Shown here: in pieces, positions 44,785 through 54,753 of the stretch
Layout: each line of letters starts with the position of its first letter
How positions within the stretch are numbered: position 1 is the stretch's first letter
Origin: Immundisolibacter sp.
GTDB lineage: Bacteria; Pseudomonadota; Gammaproteobacteria; Immundisolibacterales; Immundisolibacteraceae
Length of the DNA stretch: 64,000 nucleotides
NCBI RefSeq assembly: GCF_014359565.1
Contig: NZ_JACIZD010000001.1
Coordinates: 186,001-250,000 of the forward strand
Direction: 5' to 3'
Notes under the pieces: generated by a model
The model's database searches: none
What the model was told of the DNA's origin: nothing
Seen by the model: the letters and a program-made list of their open reading frames with translations, nothing else
Position numbers and translations under genes: made by a program

Positions 44785-45344
44785 GCGTGTCCGGCGCGGT
44801 TGGGCAGCAAGGCGATGTCGACGCCGATCGAGGCCGCCGCGGCCCGCCAGCGCTGGTCGGCGGGCAAGTCGAACAGAATTCCGGCGCTTGCGGGAGCCGT
44901 CAGCCAGGCATTGTCGGCCAGTTCCTGTTCGAGCTGCCCGGCGCCCCAGCCGGCGTAGCCCAGGCAGACCAGGAAATCGTCCGGGCCGACGCCGCGGGCG
45001 ATGCTCGCCAGCAGGTCCATGGAGCCGGTCAGGCCGATCTGGTCGGTCACCGGCAGGGTGGAGTCCCAGCGCCCGAGCGGGCGGTGCAGGATCAGGCAGG
45101 CGTTTTGCTGCACCGGGCCGCCGCCGTACACCGGCTGGCCGGCGATGGCATCGGTGGCCGGTTTCAGGCCAACCTGCTCCAGCAGGTCGCCGAGCGTGAT
45201 CTCCAGCGGCCGGTTCACGATGAGGCCCAGCGCGCCGTGCTCGCCGTGTTCACAGACATAGCTCACCGTCTGACGAAAATTGTCGTCCGCCAGCGCCGGC
45301 ATGGCGATCAGCAGGTGGTGGCTCAGATCGAGGGTTTCGGCCAT
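44781..45344 (-). CDS. yqgE: YqgE/AlgH family protein
   Basis: A 187-residue UPF0301 protein. LSHHLLIAMPALADDNFRQTVSYVCEHGEHGALGLIVNRP and VYGGGPVQ are the family signatures. The biochemical role is unknown; AlgH affects alginate in Pseudomonas. No ribosome site precedes the ATG, and a -10 element ends only 6 bases before it, so the message is probably leaderless. First gene of the ruvX-pyrR-pyrB-pyrX-pyrK run. Confidence 0.93.
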   Translation of the reverse strand: MAETLDLSHHLLIAMPALADDNFRQTVSYVCEHGEHGALGLIVNRPLEITLGDLLEQVGLKPATDAIAGQPVYGGGPVQQNACLILHRPLGRWDSTLPVTDQIGLTGSMDLLASIARGVGPDDFLVCLGYAGWGAGQLEQELADNAWLTAPASAGILFDLPADQRWRAAAASIGVDIALLPNRAGHA

Positions 45345-45350
45345 GGCCGC

Positions 45351-45359
45351 ATTCTAGCA
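45351..45359 (-). promoter_or_regulatory. Extended -10 (TGC TAGAAT) at the yqgE start
   Basis: TGCTAGAAT on the minus strand. Six bases separate it from the ATG, so the predicted first transcribed base is at or next to the A of the start codon. Confidence 0.6.
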
Positions 45360-45509
45360 GTGGGGCCGGCTAGGCCTGATTGAAAAGGCAGAATCGGTGG
45401 TGCCTGTCGCGCCGCTTCGCTGCGCGATGCTTTGTCATGTACACCCCATCGCCTGTCCACAGCGCCATGCAGCGCCCCACACCACCACCGGGTCCGGTTG
45501 CACCCGCGA

Positions 45510-46394
45510 TCACTCGCCCGCCAGGGCACGCCCATCCAGAAATTGCCAGGTGCGGGTGATGACCAGTATGTCCGCCTCGGCGCGGATGTCCGGCGGAAAG
45601 GGCGCATACGGCGCCGCCCAGCGCACGATGTCCTGCGCCGCCCGATCGAGGACCGGGTGCCCGGAACTGCGGCGCAGGGTGGCGTCGACCAGACTGCCGT
45701 CGGGACTGATGCGCACGGCCAGGACGAGGCTGCCGGACAGGCCCTCGCGGCGCGCCTCGGCCGGGTAGTTGAGCTTGCCGACCGCCTCCACCTTGCGCCG
45801 CCAGGCCTCCATGTAGGCGGCGTATTTGTATTCACGCGTGCGGGCGGTGATGAACTTCTCGCGCGGAATCTTGGCGTAGGCGCGCTGCTGGCTGTCCAAC
45901 CGGGCCTCCAGCTGCGCGTAGCGACGGGCGCCGCTGAGGAGTTCATCGGCGCTCGGTGGCTGCGCCACCGGTCCCGGCTGCGGCGCGGTCGGCACCCGCG
46001 CGGGCTTCGGTGTGGTGCTCGTCAGCAGCTGGCGCTGGACCGGCGCCGGCGCTGCCACGGCCGGCTTCGGTTTCGGCGATGGCGCAACCGCTGCCGGTGC
46101 CGGCCGGCCGGGGGCAACGCTGGTCGGCAGGCGCGGCTTGGACTGGTTGCCGCCGCCGTCCTGACTGGCCTCGGCCAGGTAGTCGGCGGACCTGGGGGGC
46201 TTGGCGGCCGGCGGGCGCTGCACCAGGGTGATTTCCAGCCGCGGCGCGGCGGCCGGGGCCGGCGGCCGGGGCGGCGTGATGTGCAGTCCGATCGCCAGCG
46301 CAAGATGCACCGCCAGCGCGTACAACACGGTCAGCGCCAGCCGGCTGCTGGCCGGCGTCGCTGGCGCCGGCGGCAGGACGGGCGCGTAGCTCAT
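45510..46394 (-). CDS. TonB-like energy-transducing protein
   Basis: A 294-residue protein with one hydrophobic segment (about 19-38), a Pro/Ala-rich periplasmic spacer (about 40-160) and a C-terminal TonB domain (about 205-294, GLSGSLVLAVRISPDGSLVDATL). TonB transmits proton-motive force to outer-membrane receptors. No exbB/exbD genes are near. It directly follows gshB (13-base gap), an arrangement seen in other gammaproteobacteria. It could be a TonB-family protein of other use. Confidence 0.87.
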   Translation of the reverse strand: MSYAPVLPPAPATPASSRLALTVLYALAVHLALAIGLHITPPRPPAPAAAPRLEITLVQRPPAAKPPRSADYLAEASQDGGGNQSKPRLPTSVAPGRPAPAAVAPSPKPKPAVAAPAPVQRQLLTSTTPKPARVPTAPQPGPVAQPPSADELLSGARRYAQLEARLDSQQRAYAKIPREKFITARTREYKYAAYMEAWRRKVEAVGKLNYPAEARREGLSGSLVLAVRISPDGSLVDATLRRSSGHPVLDRAAQDIVRWAAPYAPFPPDIRAEADILVITRTWQFLDGRALAGE

Positions 46395-46407
46395 GCAACG
46401 GCGGCGG

Positions 46408-47370
46408 TCAGCGCCCGGCCAGGCGGCTCTCGATGGCGTCGAACACCTGACCGGCGATGTTCAGGCCGTAGATGGCATCCAGCTCCCGCGCGCAGGTGGG
46501 GCTGGTGACGTTGATCTCGGTCAGATACTCGCCGATCACGTCCAGGCCCACGAACAGCAGGCCCTTCTCGCGCAGCGTCGGCCCGACCTGGGCGGCGATC
46601 CAGCGGTCGCGCTCGGTCAGCTCGCGGCCCTCGCCGCGACCCCCGGCCGCCAGGTTGCCGCGCGTCTCGCCGGCCGCCGGGATGCGCGCCAGGGCGTGCG
46701 ATACCGGCTCGCCGTCCACCATCAGGATGCGCTTGTCGCCGTGCACGATGTCCGGGATGTAGCGCTGGGCCATGATCGGCCGGGCCTGGTAGCGGGTCAG
46801 GGTCTCGATGACGACGCCCAGGTTCGGGTCGCCCTCGCGCAGGCGAAACACGGACGCGCCGCCCATCATGTCGAGTGGCTTGAGGATCACGTCGCCGTGC
46901 TCGTCCAGGAAGGCCCGGATGTGCCGCTCCGAGCTGGTGACCAGCGTCGGCGGCGTGCACTGGCCGAACCAGGCCGTGTAGAGCTTTTCGTTGACCTCGC
47001 GCAGCGCCTGCGGGCGGTTGACCACCAGCACGCCGGCATGCTCGGCGCGTTCGAGCAGATACGTGGTGTACAGGTATTCCTGGTCCACCGGCGGGTCCTT
47101 GCGCATCAGGATCACGTCCAGCTCCGCCAGCGGGCCGTACACCTCGCCGCGAAAGGCGAACCAGTGCTTCGGATCGTCGAACACCTCGACCAGCTTGCGG
47201 TTGGCCAGCACCTGCCCGTCGCGCATCAGCAGGTCCGACTGCTCCATGTAGTGGATTTCGCAGCCACGCCGCTGGGCCTCCAGCATCAGCGCCAGGGTGG
47301 TGTCCTTCTTGGGCTTGATGTGGTCGATGGGGTCCATGATGACCCCGACCCGGTACTTGAACTCAGCCAT
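46408..47370 (-). CDS. gshB: Glutathione synthetase
   Basis: ATP-grasp ligase (320 residues) adding glycine to gamma-glutamylcysteine. Start MAEFKYRVGVIMDPIDHIKPKKD is canonical. ATP- and glutathione-binding parts DVILKPLDMMGGASVF, YIPDIVHGDKRILMVDGEPV and GLDVIGEYLTEINVTSPT are seen. The start overlaps gshA by 8 bases. Confidence 0.97.
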   Translation of the reverse strand: MAEFKYRVGVIMDPIDHIKPKKDTTLALMLEAQRRGCEIHYMEQSDLLMRDGQVLANRKLVEVFDDPKHWFAFRGEVYGPLAELDVILMRKDPPVDQEYLYTTYLLERAEHAGVLVVNRPQALREVNEKLYTAWFGQCTPPTLVTSSERHIRAFLDEHGDVILKPLDMMGGASVFRLREGDPNLGVVIETLTRYQARPIMAQRYIPDIVHGDKRILMVDGEPVSHALARIPAAGETRGNLAAGGRGEGRELTERDRWIAAQVGPTLREKGLLFVGLDVIGEYLTEINVTSPTCARELDAIYGLNIAGQVFDAIESRLAGR

Positions 47371-48664
47371 GGGCGGCCATCTCCCGCGCCGCCGCCACCA
47401 GCGCCAGGCGCGCCACCACGCCGTAGGCATAGAAGCGGTTGGGCGCGGCGTCCGGCGCCTGGCCGCAGTCCGGCGTGTTGCAGGGTTCGACGAAGGCCAG
47501 CGGCTCGAAGTGCATGCCGGGTGCGTTCAGGTTCTCGTCCGCGCCGCGCCCGGTGTGCACCCGGTAGAAGCCGCCGACCACGTGCTGGTCGATCATGTAC
47601 ACCACCGGCTCGGCCACGGCCGGCGGATCGCCCACGGTCTCGAAGGTATAAACACCCTCCTGCATGATGACCTGGCGCACCGCCTGGCCCTCCTTGCTGG
47701 CCGCCATGCGCTTGCGCTCCTTGCGGTTCAGGTCGCGCACGTCGTCCACGCTGCGGGCGGTCATCACGCCCATGCCGTAGCTGCCGGCGTCGGCCTTGAT
47801 GATGACGAACGGTTCGCGGTCGATGCCGTACTCGTCGTATTTCTTGCGGATCGAGGTCAGCAGCACGTCCAGGTTGCCGGCCAGGCAGTCCTCACCGGTG
47901 CCGGCCATGAAGTCGACCTCGCCGCACTGGCGAAAGTACGGGTCGATGAACCACGGATCCAGGTCGATGCGGGCGCCGAACTCGCGCGCCACGTCGTGGT
48001 AGTGACGGAAATGCTCGGACTTGCGCCGCTGCGTCCAGCCCAGCGCCATCGGCGGCACCACCGGCTGGCTGATGCCTTCCAGGATGGCCGGCCGGCCGCC
48101 GGAAAGATCGTTGTTCAGCAGCACGAAACAGGGATTGAAGCCGGCCACGCCGACCCGGTCGTCACGGCGCTCGATCGGCTCCAGGCGCAGGCGGGCGCCC
48201 GACGGCAGGCTCACGGTCTGCGGTTCGGCGAGGTCCGGCAGCAGCGAACCGATGCGCACCTCGTAGCCGGCGCTCTCCAGGATGCGCCGCAGCACGACGA
48301 CGTTTTCCAGATAGAACAGGTTCCGGGTGTGGCTTTCCGGCACCAGCAGCACACCACAGGAGCGCGGGCAGACGCGCTCGATGGCGGTCTGCATGGCCTG
48401 CACGCACAGCGGCAGGAAGCGCTCGCCAAGATTGTTGAAGCCGGCGGGGAACAGGTTGGTGTCCACCGGCGCCAGCTTGAAGCCGGCGTTGCGCAGGTCC
48501 ACCGAGCAGTAGATCGGCGCCGGCGTGGCGCGAAACTGCTCGCGAAACCAGCCTTCGATGGACACCTGTGCCTGCAGCAGTTGCGTCTCCAGGCGCAGCA
48601 GCGGCCCGGTCAGGGCGGTGGTCAGGTGCGGCACCGTCGACAGTATGGGCAAGGGCTCGGTCAT
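47363..48664 (-). CDS. gshA: Glutamate-cysteine ligase, proteobacterial type 3
   Basis: First step of glutathione synthesis (433 residues). The protein is unlike E. coli GshA; it resembles the family described from Acidithiobacillus and relatives. Landmarks are STVPHLTTAL near the N-terminus, APVDTNLFPAGFNN, FVIIKADAGSYGMGVM and a C-terminal RVHTGRGADENLNAPG. The operon position before gshB supports it. A REP-like repeat lies upstream. Confidence 0.92.
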   Translation of the reverse strand: MTEPLPILSTVPHLTTALTGPLLRLETQLLQAQVSIEGWFREQFRATPAPIYCSVDLRNAGFKLAPVDTNLFPAGFNNLGERFLPLCVQAMQTAIERVCPRSCGVLLVPESHTRNLFYLENVVVLRRILESAGYEVRIGSLLPDLAEPQTVSLPSGARLRLEPIERRDDRVGVAGFNPCFVLLNNDLSGGRPAILEGISQPVVPPMALGWTQRRKSEHFRHYHDVAREFGARIDLDPWFIDPYFRQCGEVDFMAGTGEDCLAGNLDVLLTSIRKKYDEYGIDREPFVIIKADAGSYGMGVMTARSVDDVRDLNRKERKRMAASKEGQAVRQVIMQEGVYTFETVGDPPAVAEPVVYMIDQHVVGGFYRVHTGRGADENLNAPGMHFEPLAFVEPCNTPDCGQAPDAAPNRFYAYGVVARLALVAAAREMAAHG

Positions 48665-48738
48665 GGCGTGACTTCAGATCGCATAGCGGCCCGGTATTGA
48701 AGCACAGGCCGTGCGTCAGCCTCGCGGCCGAGGCGGGC

Positions 48739-48802
48739 GTGGGAGCGGCTCCCTCGCCGCGAACATCCGGCCGCTCGTTCGGCCCGAAGGCTGGCCTCCC
48801 AC
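48739..48802. repeat. Dispersed two-unit inverted repeat, copy B
   Basis: GTGGGAGCGGC (48739) with CCCTCGCCGCGAA faces TTCGGCCCGAAGG and GGCCTCCCAC (ending 48802). It is a 64-base imperfect palindrome in the 152-base gap between gshA and kup. Confidence 0.8.
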
Positions 48803-48816
48803 GATCGCCTGCCGGA

Positions 48817-50745
48817 TCAGGCGCGGTCCGCGTCGCGCGCCCGCACCGGCACCGCGGCTTCCACCCACAGGCCGATTTCCACCGCCTGGCGCGGCGGGAT
48901 GCGGTAGAAATCGGTGGCGCGCAAGGCGTTGCGGAACATGAACACATACAGCCGCTCGCGCAGGCGGTCGAACCAGGGCATGTCGGGCGGCACGATCAGC
49001 GTCTCGCGGCCGATGAAATACGTCACTTCGGTCGGGTCCACCGGCAGGCCGTGGGCCGAGGCCGCCTCCATCGCGCGGGGCAAATCCGGGCTCTCGGCAA
49101 AGCCGTAGCGCACGAACAGCCTGTAGAAACCCTGCTCCAGCGGTTCCACGGCGAGGCGCTCGTCGGGCGGCACCCGCGGCGTGTCACGGTTCTCCACCGT
49201 CAGCAGGATCACCCGCTCGTGCAGCGCATGGGCATGGCGCAGGTGGTGCTGCAGAGCCGGCGGCACGCCCAGCTTGGGCGCGGTCATGAACACCGCCGTG
49301 CCCGGCACGCGGGCCACCCGCTCGCGCGCCAGGTACGAGAACAGCGTCGGCAGCGGCAGGGTCTCGGTGCGCAGCATGCCGATCAGGTTGCTGCGGCCCC
49401 AGGTCCAGGTGCTCATCATGCCGTACAGCACGGCGGCGGCCGCCAGCACCATCCAGCCGCCGGCCGGCACGCGCAGCATGTTGGCGCTGAAGAACGACAC
49501 GTCCACGATCAGGAACAGACCGGTCCACAGCGCCGCAAACAACAGCGGCAGACGCCAGCGCCAGCGCATGGCCAGGAACAGCATGCCGGTGGTGATGATC
49601 ATGGTGGTGCTGATGGCAACGCCGTAGGCATTGGCCAGCGCCGCCGAGGAACCGGCCGCCAGCACCACCGCCAGCGTAATCAGCATCAGCAGGGTGTTCA
49701 GCGCCGGCACATAGATCTGCCCGCCGGTCTCGGCCGAGGTCTGAACGACCTGTACGCGCGGGATGACGCCCATCTGGATCGCCTGGCGCGTCAGCGAGAA
49801 GGCGCCCGAGATCACCGCCTGCGAGGCGATCACCGTCGCCACCGTCGCCAGCGCGATCAGCGGGTACAGCGCCCAGTCCGGCGCCAGCTCGAAGAAGGGC
49901 TGCTTGACCGGCTCGGGCGAGCTCAGGATCAGCGCGCCCTGCCCGAAGTAGCACAGCAGCAGCGCCGGGAACACCAGCGCGAACCAGGCGTACTGGATCG
50001 GCCGGCGGCCGAAATGACCAAGGTCCGCGTACAGCGCCTCGGCGCCGGTCACCACCAGGAACACCGAGCCCAGGATGCGCACCGCAGCCCAGCCCTCGTG
50101 GTACAGGAAAGCCGCGCCGTAGGCCGGGTTGATCGCCGCCAGCACGCCCGGGTGGCGCACGATCTGCACCGTGCCGAGCACCGCCATGACCACGAACCAC
50201 ACGGCCGTGATCGGCCCGAACCACACCCCGATGCGCGCCGTGCCGCCGCGCTGGATGCGAAACAGCGCCAGCAGGATGCCGACCGTGATCGGCAGCACCA
50301 GCGGTGCCAGCTGCGGCGCCGCGACTTCCAGGCCCTCGATGGCGCTGAGCACCGAAATGGCCGGCGTCAGCACGCCATCGCACAGCACCAGCGCCGCCCC
50401 TAGCACGGCCATTTTCTGCAACAGCGGCCCCAGCCGGGCGCCGCCACGCTGTCGCTGCGGCCGCAGCAGCGCCAGCAGCGCCAGGATGCCGCCCTCGCCG
50501 CGGTTGTCGGCGCGCAGGACGACCATCTGGTATTCGATCGAGATCAGGATGGTCAGGGTCCAGAAGATCAACGACAGCACGCCCAGCACGTTGTCGTGCG
50601 TGGGCTCCACGCCATGCGCCAGGCACTCGCGCAGGGCGTAGATCGGGCTGGTGCCGATATCGCCATAGACCACGCCCAGCGCGCCCAGGCCGAGCAGGCC
50701 CAGGCGGCGCAGCCGCGGCTGCCCGGAAACCACCGGCGGGCTCAC
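48817..50745 (-). CDS. kup: Kup-type potassium uptake permease
   Basis: Low-affinity K+/H+ symporter family protein (642 residues) with about twelve hydrophobic segments and a C-terminal cytoplasmic domain. The signature VVYGDIGTSPIYALRE is present near the N-terminus, followed by LRADNRGEGGILALLALL. The GTG start at 50745 gives the usual length; AGGG lies 9 bases upstream. It follows msrA with a 43-base gap. Confidence 0.95.
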   Translation of the reverse strand: MSPPVVSGQPRLRRLGLLGLGALGVVYGDIGTSPIYALRECLAHGVEPTHDNVLGVLSLIFWTLTILISIEYQMVVLRADNRGEGGILALLALLRPQRQRGGARLGPLLQKMAVLGAALVLCDGVLTPAISVLSAIEGLEVAAPQLAPLVLPITVGILLALFRIQRGGTARIGVWFGPITAVWFVVMAVLGTVQIVRHPGVLAAINPAYGAAFLYHEGWAAVRILGSVFLVVTGAEALYADLGHFGRRPIQYAWFALVFPALLLCYFGQGALILSSPEPVKQPFFELAPDWALYPLIALATVATVIASQAVISGAFSLTRQAIQMGVIPRVQVVQTSAETGGQIYVPALNTLLMLITLAVVLAAGSSAALANAYGVAISTTMIITTGMLFLAMRWRWRLPLLFAALWTGLFLIVDVSFFSANMLRVPAGGWMVLAAAAVLYGMMSTWTWGRSNLIGMLRTETLPLPTLFSYLARERVARVPGTAVFMTAPKLGVPPALQHHLRHAHALHERVILLTVENRDTPRVPPDERLAVEPLEQGFYRLFVRYGFAESPDLPRAMEAASAHGLPVDPTEVTYFIGRETLIVPPDMPWFDRLRERLYVFMFRNALRATDFYRIPPRQAVEIGLWVEAAVPVRARDADRA

Positions 50746-50788
50746 GCTGTCAGCCCTGCCGAAGGCGTTGCCGGGTGCCAGGCGATCA

Positions 50789-51421
<633 letters not shown>

Positions 51422-51488
51422 GAATACCCCCGCAGGCAGCGTGGTTGCGACGCAAAAGTATAGGCGTGCGCCCGGAACCGGCCGGAAT

Positions 51489-52817
51489 TCAGCCCAATTG
51501 GGGCACGGCGTACAGGTCGTGCTCGTCGGCGTCTTCGACCTCGACCAGCAGCACGTCGCCGACCGCCACGCCCTCGGCGTCGGTCAGATGGACCACGCCG
51601 TCGATTTCCGGCGCATCGGCGTAACTGCGGGCGATCACACCCTCGTCGCCGACCTCGTCCACCAGCACCTCGATGGTGCGACCGATCTTGTCCTGCAGGC
51701 GCCGGGCGCTGATCGCCGCCTGTTTTTCCATGAAGCGCGCCAGGCGCTCGCGCTTGATTTCTTCCGGCACGGCGCCGGGCAGGGCATTGGCCGCGGCACC
51801 GGTCACCGGCGAGTAGGCAAAGCAGCCGACGCGGTCCAGTTGCGCCTGGTCCAGGAACTCCAGCAGGGCCGCGAAATCGGCCTCGGTCTCGCCCGGAAAG
51901 CCGACGATGAAGGTGCTGCGGATGGCCAGGTCCGGGCAGATATCGCGCCAGGCGCCGATACGTTCGAGCGTGTTTTCCACGTGTGCCGGGCGGCGCATGG
52001 CCTTCAGGATGTGCGGGCTGGCATGCTGCAGCGGCACGTCCAGGTACGGCAGCAGCAGGCCGTCGGCCATCAGCGGGATCAGCGCGTCGACATGCGGGTA
52101 GGGGTACACGTAATGCAGGCGCACCCACACGCCCAGCTCGCCCAGCGCGCGGGACAGCGTCAGCAGGTCGGTGCGCAGCGGCCGACCGCCGTGAAAGCCG
52201 GTGCGGTATTTGATGTCCACGCCGTAGGCGCTGGTGTCCTGCGAGATCACCAGCAGCTCGCGCACGCCGGCGTCGACCAGCGCCTCGGCCTCGGTGAGCA
52301 CCTCGCCAATCGGCCGGCTGACCAGGTCGCCGCGCAGGGACGGGATGATGCAGAAACTGCAGCGGTGGTTGCAGCCCTCGGAAATCTTCAGATACGCGTA
52401 GTGCGGCGGCGTCAGGCGCAGGCCCTGCGGCGGCAGCAGGTCGACATAGGGATCGTGTTCGCGCGCAGGCGGCGGCGGCAGGTGCTTTTGTACTGCGGCG
52501 ACCACCTCGGCGTAGGCGTGCGGACCGGTGACCGCCAGCACCTGCGGATGGCGCTCGAGGATGGCGCTGGCGTCGGCGCCCAGGCAGCCGGTGACGATGA
52601 CCTTGCCGTTTTCGGCCAGCGCCTCGCCGATGGCGTCGAGCGACTCCTGCCGGGCCTCGTCGATGAAACCGCAGGTGTTGACCACCACCAGATCCGCGCC
52701 GGCGTAGCTGTCCGACAGCGCATAGCCGCCGCCGCGCAGCTCGGTCAGGATGCGTTCGGAGTCCACCAGCGCCTTGGGGCAGCCCAGGCTGACAAAACCG
52801 ATCTTGGGGGGGCTCAT
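51489..52817 (-). CDS. rimO: RimO, ribosomal protein S12 methylthiotransferase
   Basis: Radical-SAM enzyme (442 residues) methylthiolating Asp88 of S12. The N-terminal UPF0004 domain has the cysteines of [21 protein letters not shown] and VTGCLG for one cluster. The radical-SAM cluster CNHRCSFC is near residue 149. The C-terminal TRAM domain follows. FIDEARQES is RimO-specific and separates it from MiaB. A -10 (TAGAAT) lies upstream. Confidence 0.96.
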   Translation of the reverse strand: MSPPKIGFVSLGCPKALVDSERILTELRGGGYALSDSYAGADLVVVNTCGFIDEARQESLDAIGEALAENGKVIVTGCLGADASAILERHPQVLAVTGPHAYAEVVAAVQKHLPPPPAREHDPYVDLLPPQGLRLTPPHYAYLKISEGCNHRCSFCIIPSLRGDLVSRPIGEVLTEAEALVDAGVRELLVISQDTSAYGVDIKYRTGFHGGRPLRTDLLTLSRALGELGVWVRLHYVYPYPHVDALIPLMADGLLLPYLDVPLQHASPHILKAMRRPAHVENTLERIGAWRDICPDLAIRSTFIVGFPGETEADFAALLEFLDQAQLDRVGCFAYSPVTGAAANALPGAVPEEIKRERLARFMEKQAAISARRLQDKIGRTIEVLVDEVGDEGVIARSYADAPEIDGVVHLTDAEGVAVGDVLLVEVEDADEHDLYAVPQLG

Positions 52818-52848
52818 GCGGCGGGGACGGGAAACGCGAGGGGCGACG

Positions 52849-52854
52849 ATTCTA
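52849..52854 (-). promoter_or_regulatory. Candidate -10 (TAGAAT) before rimO
   Basis: TATAGAAT on the minus strand, 31 bases upstream of the rimO ATG. No good -35 is visible. Confidence 0.45.
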
Positions 52855-52936
52855 TATCAGCGCCCGTCGGGGCACCGGCTGGCACCTGGCGACCCGCCGC
52901 ACCGGCCGGGCAGAAGCATGTCGTCGCGCGGCGCCT

Positions 52937-54103
52937 TCATGCCAACAGGCGGCCGAGCCGGTCGATGGCCTCGCCGAGGCGCTCGCGGGAGGTGGTGTAG
53001 GCAAAGCGCAGGTGCGTGCGCGCCGTGTGCGGACCGAAGTCCAGGCCCGGCGTGGCGGCCACGCCGCCCTGGTCCAGCAGGCGCAGGCACAAGGCGGAGC
53101 TGTCATCCGCAAAGCGCCCGCAGCCGGCATAGATGTAGAACGCGCCCTGAGGCGTCACCGGAATGTCGAAACCGAAGCCGCGCAGCGCCGGCAGCAGCAG
53201 GTCGCGGCGGGCCCGGAACTCGTCCCGCCGCTGGTCGAGCAGCGCCAGCGTGGCCGGCTCGAAGGCGGCCAGCGCCGCGTGCTGGGCCGGCGTCGGCGGC
53301 GCGATGAACAGGTTCTGCGCCAGTTTTTCGACCGGCCGCACCAGCGCCTCCGGCACCACCGCCCAGCCCAGGCGCCAGCCGGTCATGCCGAAGTACTTCG
53401 AGAAGCTGTTCACGACGATGGCGTCGGCGTCGCAGGCCAGCGCCGTGGTGGTGTCGGCGTCGTAGATCAGGCCGTGGTAGATCTCGTCGGCGATCAGCGC
53501 CACGCGGCGCTGGCGCAGCAGCGCCGCAATGCGGGCGAGTTCTTCACGGTCGATGACGGCGCCGGTCGGGTTGGCCGGCGAGGCCAGCAGAACGGCCCGC
53601 GTGCGCGGGGTGAGCGCGGCCTCGATCTGCGCCGCGGTCGGCTGCCAGCCGGTGTCCGGGCCGACCGGCAGCTCCACCGGCACGCCACCGGCCAAGCGCG
53701 CGAAGTGCCGGTTGCAGGGGTAGCCGGGGTCGGTCAGCAGCACCTCGTCGCCGGGGCCGATCAGCGCCCACAGCGCCAGTTGCAGCGCGCCCGAGGCGCC
53801 GACCGTGACCACCACCTGCCGCGGCTCGACCGCCACGCCGTGGCGCGTGCGGTAAAAATCGGCAATCGCCTCGCGCAGCGCCGGCAGGCCCAGCGCCAGC
53901 GTGTAATGAGTGTGGCCGTCCCGCAGCGCGCGGATGCCGGCCTCGACGATCGGCTCGACAGTCGCGAAGTCCGGCTCGCCGACTTCCATGTGCACGATGT
54001 CGCGCCCGGCCGCGGCGGCGGCCTGGGCGTGGCCCATCACTTCCATGACGTGAAACGGCGCGATGTCCGCGATGCGGGTGGCGGGGCGAAAACGGTCGGT
54101 CAT
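52937..54103 (-). CDS. PLP-dependent aminotransferase, class I/II
   Basis: A 388-residue fold-type I aminotransferase. PLP residues appear in VTVGASGALQLALWAL, SPANPTGAV, IADEIYHGLIYD and the Schiff-base lysine in NSFSKYFGMTGWRLGW. C-terminal LRFAYTTSRERLGEA has the substrate arginine. It belongs to the aspartate/alanine aminotransferase group. Substrate cannot be assigned. Divergent from the RnfB-like gene across 65 bases. Confidence 0.88.
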   Translation of the reverse strand: MTDRFRPATRIADIAPFHVMEVMGHAQAAAAAGRDIVHMEVGEPDFATVEPIVEAGIRALRDGHTHYTLALGLPALREAIADFYRTRHGVAVEPRQVVVTVGASGALQLALWALIGPGDEVLLTDPGYPCNRHFARLAGGVPVELPVGPDTGWQPTAAQIEAALTPRTRAVLLASPANPTGAVIDREELARIAALLRQRRVALIADEIYHGLIYDADTTTALACDADAIVVNSFSKYFGMTGWRLGWAVVPEALVRPVEKLAQNLFIAPPTPAQHAALAAFEPATLALLDQRRDEFRARRDLLLPALRGFGFDIPVTPQGAFYIYAGCGRFADDSSALCLRLLDQGGVAATPGLDFGPHTARTHLRFAYTTSRERLGEAIDRLGRLLA

Positions 54104-54137
54104 CACGTGATGCGGCGGGCAGCGAACGCGGGCCGGC

Positions 54138-54146
54138 AGTCTAGCA
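54138..54146 (-). promoter_or_regulatory. Extended -10 (TGC TAGACT) of the aminotransferase gene
   Basis: TGCTAGACT on the minus strand, predicting a leader of about 28 bases. It is identical to the elements before argD and lptF. Confidence 0.55.
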
Positions 54147-54154
54147 GCGGGCGC

Positions 54155-54160
54155 TAAAAT
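54155..54160 (+). promoter_or_regulatory. Candidate -10 (TAAAAT) at the RnfB-like gene start
   Basis: TAAAAT ends 8 bases before the ATG, so transcription would begin at or within 1-2 bases of the start codon. No ribosome site is present between. Confidence 0.45.
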
Positions 54161-54168
54161 GCCGCGCC

Positions 54169-54753
54169 ATGAGCTCGCTTGCCGACACCATCGACGCCCT
54201 GCTGCCGCAGACCCAGTGCGGGCGCTGCGGTTACGAGGCCTGCCGGCCGTATGCGCAGGCGCTGGCGGCCGGCGAGTGCGACCTGAACCGCTGCCCGCCG
54301 GGTGGCGAGCCAACCATCGCCGCGCTGGCGACGCTGCTCGGCCGTCCGGCGCAGGCGCTGGACCCGGCCTGCGGGCCGGCACCGCCGCCGCAGCGGGCGT
54401 GGATCGATCCGGCAGCCTGCATCGGCTGCACCAAGTGCATCCAGGCCTGCCCCGTGGACGCCATCGTCGGCGCCAGCAAGCGTCTGCACGGCGTGATCGG
54501 GCAGGAGTGCAACGGCTGCGGCCTGTGCGTGGCGCCGTGTCCGGTCGACTGCATTCATCTGTTGCCGCAGCCGGCCGAAAGCAGCCAACAACGGGCCGCG
54601 CTGGCGGCCACCAACCGGCGCCGTCACGACGCGCGCCGGCGGCGCCTCGCCGCCAAGGCCGCCGCTGCGCCGCCGGCGCCAAGCGGTCCCTCGCCTGAGG
54701 TCCAGACTGCCCTGGCGCGGGCGCGCGCATTGCTGGCTGCCCGCGGCGCATGA
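54169..54753 (+). CDS. RnfB/RsxB-like iron-sulfur protein without a membrane anchor
   Basis: A 194-residue ferredoxin-like protein. The N-terminus carries the RnfB Fe-S domain ([13 protein letters not shown] with further cysteines at ECDLNRC). Two 4Fe-4S motifs follow, [12 protein letters not shown] and [12 protein letters not shown]. The hydrophobic N-terminal anchor of true RnfB is missing, and no other rnf genes are near. A basic Ala-rich tail ends the protein. It overlaps nth by 4 bases, so a link to the 4Fe-4S enzyme Nth is plausible but unproved. Confidence 0.88.
   Translation: MSSLADTIDALLPQTQCGRCGYEACRPYAQALAAGECDLNRCPPGGEPTIAALATLLGRPAQALDPACGPAPPPQRAWIDPAACIGCTKCIQACPVDAIVGASKRLHGVIGQECNGCGLCVAPCPVDCIHLLPQPAESSQQRAALAATNRRRHDARRRRLAAKAAAAPPAPSGPSPEVQTALARARALLAARGA

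Noticed and set aside
54169-54753. Full Rnf electron-transport complex
   Set aside because: Only an RnfB-like soluble protein is present; rnfA, C, D, G and E are absent.
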